This document shows positions 45,456 to 57,703 of a stretch of 64,000 nucleotides of DNA, piece after piece (the stretch's first letter is position 1; the number at the start of each line of letters is the position of its first letter). This DNA comes from Paragyromitra xinjiangensis (taxonomy: Eukaryota; Ascomycota; Pezizomycetes; Pezizales; Discinaceae): positions 2,480,001 to 2,544,000 of the forward strand of contig JBCAMK010000003.1 in the NCBI GenBank assembly GCA_038503065.1, given 5' to 3'. Both the position numbers and the translations under genes were made by a program. The notes beneath the pieces are model-generated. The model saw only the letters and a program-made list of their open reading frames with translations. It had not been told where the DNA came from and did no database searches.

Positions 45456-46118
45456 ATGTCAATGGCAAGTCCACGAAGGAAGCCCGGCATGACGGCTGCC
45501 ATAACGCCCATACAAACCCCTGCACGCAGTGCCTATCGTGCAACTCCTTTTTCCACTCCTTCGTCACGGGCTACTGTGCCAATACCCCCTCCAACCCCAC
45601 TGCCCATGCACCCTTCAGACCAATACGCCTCAAACAAGATTCTTTCTACAGCTGCCACTGCCTTCGCACTAAAAGCGTACCTTGAGACTCTCCTCCATGG
45701 AATCGGTTGGGACCCGTCTACAACGGACGTAACGGACTTTATCAAGCAGTACTCATGGCTTCTGTCTGAAGAGCTCAATACTACACCCGAAAAAGCTGCG
45801 GCTATATTTTTGGAGATATTCGATAAGACGACGCCGGATATGCGGGCTGTGTGTCATGCAATCGTCGGGATGGAGGAGAAACTACATTGCTCACGGGAAA
45901 CGTCAAAGGCATTAAGAAACCTTTTCAAGAGAAACCATGAAACGACACCAGAAACGATGCTTGAGATTGGAGGAGAGGATCTGGAAGACAAGATTGGTAT
46001 CATGACGCTAAAGGGGCGAAGAAGAGGGTTGGGAGGTGGCTTTGCGATATGGGGGAGAATATTTGGAGGGTTGTTTAAGCAGATGTTCGGGAGGAAGAAA
46101 AAGGATAAGGAGGAGTAG
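45456..46118 (+). CDS. Unidentified small protein
   Basis: Single-exon frame, 220 aa, ATG 45456 in good context (AAACATGTC). The N-terminal ~50 residues are Pro/Thr/Ser/Arg-rich and disordered (TPARSAYRATPFSTPSSR, PIPPPTPLPMHPS). From about residue 55 a helical domain follows: ILSTAATAFALKAYLETLLHG, VTDFIKQYSWLLSEEL, EKAAAIFLEIFDKTTPDMRAVCHAIVG, ETSKALRNLFKRN. The end is Gly-rich then basic (GRRRGLGGGFAIWGRIFGGLFKQ, KKKDKEE), possibly amphipathic. No signal peptide or transmembrane segment. I do not recognise the family; amino-acid periodicity and the unbroken frame support a real gene. Confidence 0.65.
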   Translation: MSMASPRRKPGMTAAITPIQTPARSAYRATPFSTPSSRATVPIPPPTPLPMHPSDQYASNKILSTAATAFALKAYLETLLHGIGWDPSTTDVTDFIKQYSWLLSEELNTTPEKAAAIFLEIFDKTTPDMRAVCHAIVGMEEKLHCSRETSKALRNLFKRNHETTPETMLEIGGEDLEDKIGIMTLKGRRRGLGGGFAIWGRIFGGLFKQMFGRKKKDKEE

Positions 46119-46739
46119 AAAATGGTAGGGCGGGGAAGAAACAATGGGTATGATATGGTAAAAGAAACTGGATAAAACTATGAGTATAAGTAGGGATATC
46201 TTCTCAACTCGGTGGGATTCTGAGAGGGATAATTGTTTTTCTTTTAAGGAGTAGCATGATGGGCATCTGGTTTGACTTAATGACTGCATGGAAACGTAAC
46301 TTTCACGACATTAGCTACATAGTAGTTATACATTTAATGAATCTTTTATGTTATCTTTCTCCGGCCGCAGCGGCTGGATGTTTAGGATAAGGATAGAATT
46401 ACAAGTTTTGAGCTGCCTAGGGCTAGCCTACTTCGATGACGACTGCTCTAGGGAGATGCATGATGATAAACAACGTGCAGCCAGTGAAAAATGCTGGATA
46501 TCGTTTCCGTGACAACGGGCCTAGAACCAATCGAAATCAAATTGAAATCCGTGCGGACTAGATCCATAGTGAGTAAACATAATCGATCACTCGGGAAAAC
46601 GGAGGGTTGAAAAGGCGTATGTAGATTTTTCATTAGGTGCATCCAACCACTTAAGAGGCATTTTTGCTATAGGTAGGTGATAAATTCTCCGGCTTCCGGC
46701 TTTGTTGTTATTTTGTAGTGGGGAGATGTGTCGTGCGGG
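46119..46739. other. Intergenic, nothing recognised
   Basis: 3' flank of the 45456 gene and the degraded edge of the ankyrin relic. No RNA or protein gene seen. Confidence 0.4.
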
Positions 46740-47420
46740 GGGAAGAAAGTTGTGAGGTCTCTTGTGAAGGATAGTCTTCTTCCCGACATCTATGGCCGCA
46801 ATATCATGCAATTACTTTTCAGGGAGCTTTTGATAGTCCCTCGTGCCCTCCGATAGCTGCACGATGAAGAATCTTTTTCCTTTCCTCATCCGAAACCAGT
46901 ATCAGCTCCTTTCTTTATCAAGAGTGTAGCAACTGGCCAATGCCTACTTTTTGCCGCATGAATTAAAGTTGTAATCCCATCACCTTCTGCGACGGTGGGT
47001 GATATTGGCTTCGAATTAAGGAGGGTGGGGTGACCACAGCCTCGTACCCGTTACGCACCGCGCAGGGCTCGATCTCTACTGAACATCCCGTCTCTGTCAT
47101 TGAACTAGTCGTGTTCTCTCTCTCCAGAAGAAATTTGAGGGCCGCGCCATACTCGCTTGTTGCGGCGTGGATCAAGGGTTTCATCTTCGCGACCCACATC
47201 GTGGATGGGTATTAGCTCCTGGATAGTAGGAGAACGACTATATTTTCATGCCCATTGACCGCTGGATTTTCTAGAGCTGAAGCTGAGTATTCGTGCCTCT
47301 AACTACTGTATTGATCTTGGGTTCCTTCTCGAGTGCTATCTCGGTTCACTTCTCACGACCGTTCTTGGCTGCCCATCCAAGCACGCGATTAGCATCCATC
47401 AAATTATAGTAGGGAGATTA
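46740..47420 (-). pseudogene. Ankyrin-repeat protein relic
   Basis: Minus-strand fragments in shifting frames match the ankyrin repeat pattern: NLMDANRVLGWAAKNGRE (about 47400), VNGHENIVVLLLS (about 47250), KPLIHAATSEYGAALKFLLE (about 47180), DGITTLIHAAKSRHW...LLIKKGAD (about 46980), ILHRAAIGGHEGLSK (about 46860) and KKTILHK (about 46780). Each repeat has the TxLHxAA/GH..I..LL features, but stops and frame changes separate them. Upstream domains, such as a NACHT or F-box often paired with these repeats in fungi, were not found. Confidence 0.7.
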
Positions 47421-48439
47421 GGATGGCATGAAGACGGCGGTTCGTAGGAATAATTGAAAAGAGGCCCTGTGAACTAGGTCCTCCCAGACGATGAGTAAAA
47501 TCTCATTAGGAGGCTAGTAAGTGACATAGTGGAACTAGAGGGTCTTTGGGGGAATTTCCTATTTTAGGTCCTGTTCACTTCCATCAGAGTTCGGCTGGTC
47601 TGGGGTGACGGTAAATGAATACCTGCATACTAGGGAATGGCTGGAAGAAGAGAGCTTGGTTGTGGGTGAAGGTGGATGAAGGTGGGAGATGCTGTCTAGG
47701 ATATCGTTTGCTAGTCTCGTGCTTAGCCCAAACTGCACAGCTTCTGAGGCTAGGCACAACTACGTTTTTGCTTGCCGAGAAGCTGATCTCTCAAACAGTC
47801 AACTAAAGATGGCTGGCTTCGACTTAGCAACCGTAACGGCTCTCTAGAAAAACTAAACTCAGAAAAAGCTAAATGAGAGGTAAAAAATTATGAATTGCAG
47901 TTTCAGACTTTAGATATCTAGGAATCAACTTGAATCGAACCAATATAATTCTTTCGTGTGTTGATGTGGAGGCCGGGGGGTCTGGTTTTGGTGTGGTATT
48001 TTGAGGTGCTACCTAGGCCTCAAGAATCTACTATTGGATAGGCATATTTACACGACTAATATTTGGGCCTGATAGTAGTTACGCGTTAAGCTCGATGTTG
48101 AATTCTTTTGGCTTGGCCTTGGTAGGCATACCCAGACGTTTAGTGCTTGGGTTATAGTTCGCTATCATAATATTCATAATATTATACCTGTTAAAGGTTT
48201 CGCTTCCTATTGGTAAGTTATATAGAAGTATATTATGTAAGGTTTGGGGGCCGTAAAACTACGCCATATCCTTTGACTAGAGCCCGTGGGCGATTGATAA
48301 AGAAATCATTTGAATCGTGTATACATAGGGATCTAAGCCAACCTTTTATTTTCTGTGTTGGTTTTCCCCCAATCAAGCCTCAAACAAGCACATAACCAGA
48401 GCTAATTAAATATTTCTACATGAGATTTCTCCAGGAGGT
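47421..48439. other. Intergenic, nothing recognised
   Basis: A minus-strand frame at 47559-47759 might be a further scrap of the ankyrin relic but has no diagnostic motif. No other feature supported. Confidence 0.35.
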
Positions 48440-49653
48440 TTATACAACCTCGATACCCAGCTTCTTCACGACGCTCGGAAAGATTGCAAGTGCGTGTTGG
48501 CTGTTTATCCCTGCAATATCATCTGCTGAAAAGTTTCCGTATGCTGCTAACGCAGCTGGATATCCCTTCGTCGTGTTCGCAGCCATGAAAGGGTCTGCAA
48601 ATCGATCTCCATGTCAGAATATAGCTATTTCAAGACCAGCTCGGGAGGTAAAAGTGAAACACTGGCGCTAAAACTCACAATCAGTCCCTGTCAATAAGCG
48701 CCCGGGCCCTACGAATTCATCCAAAGCCGCCAGCTGTGGCTTTGAAACCGCGCTCGCTGTGTCAAAAAAGTATCCCTTGAACTGCCTCAATATATCCGCA
48801 GCATCAAAACCGCCGAACCATGGCTGAACGGCTGTTATCAATATGCGCTCCGCAAGGAACGGTAATACGCCTCCACCGTGGCTGAAGATCAGGTTGATAT
48901 TCTGGAAACGGTCTCGCGCGCCGGTAAAGAAGAGATTGGAAATGACGCGGGTAGTATCAAATGGGAACTCTATCAACGGAGGAACCATCCCAATGGCGAC
49001 TTCTTGCCAGCAGTGGGGGACGGTAGGGTGGACAAAGGCTGTAACATTGCGATTATTTAGGAGGGAAAGGATAGGGTCGAGTTGGGGGTCGCCGAGGTAG
49101 ATGCCATCGTGGTTTGTGAATAGGCCGACACCATCGAAGCCCAAGACGTCTAAGCAATACTATTTTGGGGGGGTCGTTGGGTTAGCAGAGGAAAAGACAT
49201 CTTGGGTCAGTCATGGTTTACATCGATTTCTTCTAACGCAGCTTCAACATTTGGCAGTGGTAGTAAACAGAACGCCCCGATTCTGGTTGGGTGTTGCTGC
49301 GTCAACTCATACATATAGTCATTCAACCTTCTCGTCAGGTTAACCGCCGCTGGGTTCCCATGTAGGAAAGCAACTCCAGGCGCGGAAACGCTCAAGATGG
49401 AATAATCTATCCCATTGTTATCCATCGTCTCCAAATGTGCATCGAAGCTCCAGTTTGGAATTATGGTTCCTTCGGACCAAAGTTGGGATCCATTGCGTAT
49501 TTCGGAGCCACCATTGATGAGGGCTTCACGGTAGAAGTCGGGGATGATATGAGTGTGTACGTCGACGCGGTATGATGCCGAGACGTTGAAACGGGCATTT
49601 ACGAAGCCTAGGGTGGAGAAAGAGAGAAGCGTCAAGATTTTTAAGACAGCCAT
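48440..49653 (-). CDS. Secreted ACMSD-type amidohydrolase/decarboxylase
   Basis: Three exons on the minus strand: 49222-49653, 48679-49159, 48440-48594; introns of 62 nt (GTAAAC...GCTAAC...ATAG) and 84 nt (GTGAGT...TGCAG). 355 aa, no frame break. ATG 49653 opens a hydrophobic leader (MAVLKILTLLSFSTLGFVNA); the open frame upstream begins only at TTG. Metal-site landmarks of the amidohydrolase-2/ACMSD fold: V-D-V-H-T-H (near 49560), FVHPT (near 49040), FSHGGGVLPFLAER (near 48860) and G-T-D-Y-P-F, the last formed across intron 2. NHDGIYLGDPQLDPI and ADDIAGINSQHALAIF are family signatures. Relatives decarboxylate or hydrolyse aromatic acids (for example 6-methylsalicylate decarboxylase); the exact substrate cannot be read from sequence. 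A secretory leader is unusual relative to cytosolic relatives. Confidence 0.9.
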
Positions 49654-52600
49654 GTTGGGACTCAACTTTTTTCTATAAGTGAAGAAATTGATACACTACT
49701 ATAAAGGCCTCTTGTAATGGTCATATATATACATACTAGGTTATGTCATATTCATGTGGGGCTCCAGCGATTGCCGTGAGAGGGATCGAATCTCCTATCG
49801 AGACGAATGGCTTTGCTTACAGTCTCTTGGAATTGATGTGTTTGAAGGTTCGGTACTGCCATGGGGGTTAAGATCGCTAGGACCTATCAAAAACGACGCT
49901 GGTCTATCCTCGAAGTGCTGAAGGGCGGAAAAAACGGCACTTACCTCGAGTAAAAAAGTCAACAATACGGTTAGATATCAACCACGCTTGAACGTATAAG
50001 GTATTGTCGCAGGAAGTGTACTTCTTTAAAGAGTAGCGGCTGAAGTATAGTTACTCTGTCCATGATTTCTTTATAAACGCTCGCTGAGTATCGTGCAGTG
50101 TCTCGGCTCTTGTTGGATCAAATTTTGTTAGCGATGTGGCTACTTTACGAGCTCCCCTAAAACTGCCAAGCTTATCAACTCGTATTGAGTGAAATAATGT
50201 GTAGAAGAGTGCATTTTGTGATTGAAGTTGGAGTAAGAACTAATGTTTCGTTTTTGCCATTTTGGGAAGTGCGTGTGGCATCAGCATATGACAAGGGCCG
50301 GGGAAGCCCGGCTGGCTCAATCCAGCGGGGTCTTTGTTTGGATGTTGTCTTGGCAAATAGGATAAAGCTTACTCAAACTTACGGTAAGGTGAATACCGGA
50401 TAGATTATGTAATAGTAGTTGATTGCTTAACAATTATACTAATTTGGATCACGGCAGTGATTTCGTGTTCTACCTTCATTAACAATCACTTGGCTGGTTA
50501 GTCAGATGGTTAGCGGTCTTCGGTAATAAATAATCCGGTATCCGCCTCCCGGCATTAGGATCTCCGGGTTTTGTCTTGGCTTCTTCTGGGGCCTGTCGGT
50601 CTCGAATGAGGTTCTTTTCAAGGCAAGTCACGTACTTCTCCTTGAATCTTTGAATCGTAACGTTTGACTTCATCTTTTCACTACCTTGTAATCACCAACG
50701 TCTGGAAACTAGCGAGGCCTAGGGTTAAGCGTAACTTGGGCTGCAATTCACTCAAGTTTACGTCCCGTTTCTCGAGTTCAGTTTTATATGTTGCTGCTAT
50801 TTTGTCTTCGGTTCAACTCCTAGTAATTGATCGTGGACGGGTTACTTGATTTTGCAAGATAAACTGCATAAAATTTTTGTAGTACGGGGAAAATGCATTG
50901 ATTACTAAATTATACAAGAAACGATGAAGGCACAAAAGGTGTCACCAAGGGAACACATTCCTTTGTTCTGTTTTTTTTTCATAAACGGTTTATAGGGTAT
51001 CTCTCTTTATATCGAGGGGAGATACACGTATTGATGAAATTTATATCTATATAAGGACACTTAAGAATTCGAAAGGCACTAGGGTGTACATCTGATCCCT
51101 CTACACAGCTACAATTTTCTATGATACATTTTTCTGGTTCTCCTAAGAATAGTGGATTATGATCCATTTTTGTGCCTATACATAAAAAAAATAACGTAGA
51201 TGCTGGTATAGTGAAGATTAATCTTGTAGCTTGTACATGTAAAGACTCGCATGTGCACACAAGGACGGTCTCTTTTTACTTCTTGGGAGATGAAACTACC
51301 TTTCATGGGCGCGCTTGGTTCTATCAAAGTTTTAGGTCTATTTCCCTCGGGAAGGCGTTGTTTTTCCTCAACTGCGAACTAGCCTGGTGCTTTGCTTGAT
51401 GTTTTTCTCACATAAGTATTTGGTGGCCAGCTGGCGAGGCTATGCCTTTACCTCGAGCTGTAAAGGCGCTGAAATATAACCTGGAGCTTATATTTTATGG
51501 TGATCGCTTAATTAAGCTCTTAGCAAGAAAAGGGACGAAAGGGGGTTGGAAGTTTGTACTGGTTACAGACGTTGCAATTGGCTCATGCGTTATCACTTGT
51601 TAGGGCCTTGGGCGTACCTCTGGAGGGATTTTGATACTCACGCTTATGAGTTGTGCTTATTTATTTTATATAAGTACAGAATCCTTAGATCTTGATTTAG
51701 GTTCTGCTGAAAGTATTCGTAGTGTGGCTCTAGTCTTCTGGCCTGGTATTGGCATATGACTAAACCTATTCACGTGAAATAATATATCTGTTGCCCGGGG
51801 ATTTGTGTTCAGCATAGGGTAAATTGTGATCTACCCTTAGGTCATCAGTTTCTAGGATCTTTAAAGAAAAATTTGTTATCCGATGATCTCGCATACCGTA
51901 AAATCGCCAATCACATCTCTGCTTTGGAGTTCGAGTGACAATTGGTGAGTCTAAGCATGGGCGGACAGATAATTCGTTTGGTGCGTAAAATTGCCCAGGT
52001 TATGGCGCCCATGAGTGTAAGAATAATGACTATTTGTGTTTTGATGCTGACTCGGCATCTTAAATCGGCGAGCTAATAGTTTCTTTGATGCGTATACCAG
52101 TATTCAGACATACCACCTGAAATTCCACTAACAGATATGGTCAATTCTTGGCTAATCATTACGATGGTAACCCTAGTTTTTTGTTTCAACAACATTGTGT
52201 CAAATTCCCCCAGGGATTCTAAGTACAGCTCGTGTACCTAATATCATCGGAGGTAGTCAACAATGCTAGCTGTAGACTACCGCTCGAAACTGTAGGAATG
52301 AAGGCATGATAATGAAAACTATCGTGAGAATACGTATTTAACGTTATCTTGCGCCTACTGAAATTGACTTTCAACCTAATACTACTTTATGTTCCTTGCT
52401 TTTAGTAGTTACTTCATTTGGGACACCGTAGACCTAAAACCTTACTGCGATTTTCTTGGCACAGACCTGGTTTGAAGGCGGCTTGAAGCGCTCAATGGGA
52501 AGCCCCGTGCATGGTTAGAATGGGGATGAACACAGAGTTAATTATTACCATGGTCGTTACCCGCATTTGGCGTTACTCGGCCCTACGGAGGACGGGAAGC

Positions 52601-55600
52601 CGGCCTAAATTGCACCAAGCAACCGGAGGCAACATAAAGCGGGTGTAATGATACCTGTTAATTCTTGAGGTGATTTTGTAGAGATTCCTTTACTAAAGAT
52701 TCGGCTGGTGAGGGGACTAAACTTATGAAGCGGAGATAACTAATTTGTTGGTGGAACTGTAAATCTACGGTGCTAGTTAAAATTCCCGCTCCGTTGACTT
52801 GCAAGGGTGACCTTGTCGATATCAAGGCGTAACCAGGTCTCTCGTTGAGGTACAGCCCTGCAGGTTCCGGATCCCCGAAACAGCCCCATATATACATGTA
52901 TGTACATGTATATGTTGAGCGGGTGGAACGATCAAAAGGGAGGTAATAAAATTTTGGGAACGCATGCGTAAGTACCTACATAAACACAGCCAGCTTTTCA
53001 CGGGCCCCCACCCTCTACTTCCGGCTCTCCCTAATTGGCTCTCCATCGTACCGTGACATTGTTGTGAGAATTTAAAAGTCACTAGTAGAGTACAGTATTC
53101 AACCTCCGATATTAATCTGAGTCTGCATCAAGAGCTTATGTGTAATAATTCCTGAGACAATTGGATCGACCCTGATCTGAAGGATATACATGTATTTTGA
53201 AGATACGCACGTATCACGAAACTGGCTGGTACTCCTTAGCATTAAGAAGTTATTTCGTTAATATAATTTCTAACAGGAAACTATTTGTTATATGCAAGCT
53301 GGGTCGTCGGGATAAGCTTAGGCTTAGTAACATGATGTAATTTCATAAGCTTGGATTGCTTCAATACCAAGGGAAATGGTCTGACAGTAAGTTCATAAAG
53401 CGATCTTGTAATGTTCATCTTTACGAGGGTGATGATTTGATTTTCCCGCCGTCCTGGAAACAGTGCACTAGTGGTTTTGGAGGGTACGGGAGTCGGTTTG
53501 CTTGAGCTATAAATTTTCCATTTTTGGGGATTCAGGGGTAGGATCTGGTGGACAGTCATATCCCCCTGGTAGTTACAGTGCCGGGCCCGTAACACAAAAT
53601 TAGGTACACAGTGTTTTCGGAAACAATCACCAAACAAATATTTTTTGTGACACATGATTTTTCATAGCCGCAATCTTGCGGCAGCTCAGGAAGATGGTGT
53701 GCATGTGCATTGATCCCTACTTTATGAATATTGACTCCAGTAATGCCTTCTAAGGACCTTTTACTTCTAATGTTTATTGTTGATAGCAACGGGGTTTTAG
53801 CTATAGCGGCTCTGCCTTCTTAATTTGGGTAAGGGATCGTGCGCAATCACTGACGCATGTTACACATTGCGGGGAGCGGGGTAGGTTCACTTGACATACA
53901 TATGGTTCCTGAGTTGCCACCTTTCCTTCTCAGTATCCATGTTCAACGCGGAATATTACGTCGCACCACTGAAATTGTTGAAGGCGGTCTGAACAAACTA
54001 CTAGGGGCCTCGATCCGTCGGGGCACAAACCTAAGAGAGATAGGACCCAAACACTACAGAACGGTTTCTCCCAGTTCTGTCAACAACTAGTGAACATGCA
54101 TGGCCCGGATGGTCGGAACCACGAGTACTTTGTTACTGCTCATCGGTGAGAAACTCGTTAGAATCACGCGGCAAGCGGTAGATTTGATGAAGTATTTAGT
54201 CGGTAAATAAATCTGAAGCGACATTGGGTAGCCTGATAATAAGCTAGCCTCCCCCGGTTTTCGCGCCTGTGATCGCTAGACTGTTTTGTTATACTTTATT
54301 TCACTAATAAGTATACTATGGAGAATTTTCAGGGTTGGATTGAGTGATATTATTAAGCTTAGTGAACATATATTCAAGTCCAAGAGTAGTCCGATTTACT
54401 CTCAATTTGGGGTTTTACTGGGAGACTAAACCGCCGATCCAGATGATATCACTTTAGCTGGGCCCGCTAAGTGGACTACAGACCATTCAGTTCGCTCTAT
54501 CAAAGGGCTAGATGGGCGGTAAGTACCGCTGAAGAATTATCTACCGTTCGCGTTCTAGAATCGACTAATGATCTCAGATAACTAGTCTGCAGGTTTTCTT
54601 TTTCTCGGGACATGAAGTAGTTGGTGCAGTGATTATTATGCATTCAATTTCTACCAAACCCAGGCAGTTTGATTCACACTATAGACCATGTCTAGGCTTT
54701 ATTTAATAACGGAGAACATATCTTTGACCTGCATCTAACCACGGAGCTATCTCTTGTCTCGACTAAATTATTGGTATCAAGTGTACTCGGGCGTTTTTAG
54801 TGGTGTTCATATGTATACGGTTGTCTCCTGATTATTGATTATCACGTGATGAGTTAGCTACGTATTGACTGATCAAGTAACAATTATCAGAACAGTGACA
54901 CACTTTGCTGAGCTTTGGGATTCAGGTGTCAGTGGTACGCAGGGTTATCTAATCCGGGAACGCATCGTTCTATTAGTATCAGCGACCCATTATCCGGTCG
55001 CGGGTATTATCCTAGATAATTTGGGATCCCGACTTCCGCCCAAAGAACGGGTACTGGGCTCTAGAAAGTACAATTCTGCGTTTAGCGCTTTGGGGAACTA
55101 CCTACCCGGACCTGGGGATTGTTAGGAAAACATTATCCGATTAGAGTGTGTTAGTGGGGATACCCTATCGGAGCCTCAGCTGAGCGCAGTATATAGGTGA
55201 TTGGGAGTTGGGTCTCTCGATTGCCTTATTGGGTAGAATATAGTTAGAATAATTGTGTTTCAAAGACACATCAAATTTTTGTCATAGCCACGAGATACCC
55301 TTAGAAGGAAGATTTGATTGATCAGGAGATTGTAAAGCTAGTTCTGGGCTTGATATCACACACGGAACATAATTTTTCCGAAAACTTTGATCTAGTTTGA
55401 ATTCTCTTCGATTTTTGGGAGTATCTGGTATTTGGTGTTTAAGTCTCTATTTTAGCTGCTTCAGGAATAGAAATTCTCTATTTGGGAAGTGAGGGTTTTT
55501 CATGTCTTCAGCTTTCTTCGCTTACTGGAAAGTCCTTATCATTGCTAGCGGCATTTCGTGTCTTACAAGCACCGCTCGTATCATGGAATCAGCAGAGCAT

Positions 55601-57703
55601 TTAGGCAAAGGAACTTATTTTGCTTGGCGATAGAATTTTGATCGCCTAAGTTTGCTGCAGGGGGATGGATGTACTCTATTCCTTCCATGCATGCACGACG
55701 ATTGAGATTCCTGGTCATGTCCTCTGCACATCGAACGTATAGTTCCTGGCGGTAGATATTGTATTCCTTAGCTTGGTAGCTGGACTACATTCGAAATAGT
55801 TTCAAGGAGGATATTTGGCCGTTTCATGATTCAGAACCATGATCTGCTGGTTCACAGTAGGAAAGATTAGGTACTCATGCCTGTGACGGTGACAGGCAGG
55901 TGATCGTCGGTTATGAACTTTCGAAAGTTCCTTCAATAGACCGTAGGCTGGGAAACAAGGCGTTCGAGTGGATGAGTAAAATTCACCTCTGTAACCTAGA
56001 AATAGGGTTATTATGTGTCTGCAGCGGAGAGCTGACTTAGGAGGGAATTTCGGTTTTGCGAGATATACATGAGTCGATTGTATAATTTAACTTGTGCTCT
56101 TGCCGCACGGCTCCTTCCCTTGAGATGTGTAACTTTCTGTGATCGGAGTCCGCTACCTTTATGTTTATGGCAAGGCATTGTAGCCCATCAGATTAGAATT
56201 GTGCCACAAAATGCCCATGCAGTTGGGGGAAGGAGTGGTTAAAGAAAAGAGTCGAGTTTTCTATTTTAGAATTTTATCGGAGATGCCGAGGTATCAAGGC
56301 CCTGCTCTTTTATGTGTCTGCATGTTAATTCTTAAGGGAAAAGCTTAGTTACTGTGAACGCGACTCGCAATGCAACTCATCACGGATGTTCTTTCGCCAC
56401 GAAGTTTCTAAGGAGATCGCGATCCTGACTCTGCGGTTCCAGGGTAGCATAATACCATCACTTTGCTGAATTTGAGTCCCGCTATTAATGTCCAATACTT
56501 TATCAGGAACCCCATGGGGAAACTGCTCATTCGGCCAAGGAGTGTTGGGATCTGTTTCTCTATGTATGACATCGGCAGAGTAGAGTGATCCCTCGAAAGA
56601 TGACCAATGTTTCTGGCGTGGAGGGGGGGCGGAAAAAACATTACCCGCCGGCGTAATCCACATCTAGCTATGGGTATGTATCACAGACAAATTGTGAATG
56701 GGAAGGTTGTAATCGTAAGATACATCGCTTAATTTTCTCGAGATAGACGGTGGGATGAATAATTTTATCTAGTTGCCAAATGTCTGGAAAATAAGCATCA
56801 TGCGATATTGTTGAATACATTCTTCAAGGGTCCGTGGGATTATCTTGGTCATGCATTAAGGTGCCAAGTTACGATTCTCGATCGGTACGATCTTGAGAAA
56901 AAAAAGTGCCTCAAACATCGGCATGTCAACTCGGATACGCCGGACTGATCAAATGATATCTTATTATCTGAAAAAGGTCCCCCAGGGCCCGATCCGGTAT
57001 TGACCTGTCCACACAGCAAAACCCAGAAAACAAAACACCAATCTTCCCGGCCGCCCACCCAGCCGAGATACCTATGTACGAAATGCAAACCATCCTGCTT
57101 CCTTTTAATGCTTTTGCCCATAAAAATTTCTTTGGCTGCCTTGACTTTGTAAGGTAGCCCCCCTGAAAGAAAAAAGAAATAAAAAAGAAGCCAAAGCTCG
57201 AGTCTCCGGAGACTCTAGAATGCTTAAAGTGTAGAAGTAGGAATATCCTGCTGCCCCACCTCCTTGTGTCCATGTGCGAAAAAAGCAACCCCCGCGCCCC
57301 CAACCCCCCCCCCCCCCCCCAAAAGTCGTAGGTACATAGAAAAAAACACAATACCTCCAACTACCAATTTCGAACCCAAATGAAAGACAATAAACCCAAA
57401 AGTGCAGTAAGTCGATATAAAGTACTTAATACATAAAATCATAAACACGGAAGCTTGAACGCAGATGACCGCTAGGTATCAACTTAGGAAGTATTGAAGT
57501 AGAAGTTAAAGGAAAACAGAAACTCTCAGCAAAAACAGACACCGCTTTCACTCAACACATAAGTGGTTCGGTAACAACCTGCCATTCCCCAAAGCTTGCA
57601 CCTGTGCAATTGTAGCCAATAAATCGTAATTCGTCACTGGGGACAATTCACGAGCGGCTAGTTGGCATGGGGTATTTCCGTATATGCATGTTGTATTTGC
57701 AAA
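49654..57703. other. Long gene-poor interval
   Basis: No gene supported over 8 kb. Short frames (e.g. 53281-53655 minus, 54865-55125 plus, 56349-56663 minus) have no recognisable motif. A short tRNA-like stretch near 49760-49850 was examined and not accepted. A C17 homopolymer occupies 57304-57320. Text is AT-rich in much of the interval. Confidence 0.4.
57304..57320. repeat. C17 homopolymer
   Basis: Seventeen consecutive C, flanked by C-rich text, downstream of the transcription factor gene. Length in the assembly may be unreliable. Confidence 0.9.

Noticed and set aside
49757..49850. tRNA-like text (GGATCGAATCTCC and ACAGTC resembling T-arm and Tyr anticodon arm)
   Set aside because: No matching acceptor stem or D-arm could be paired; similarity is limited to short arms, so no tRNA gene is claimed.
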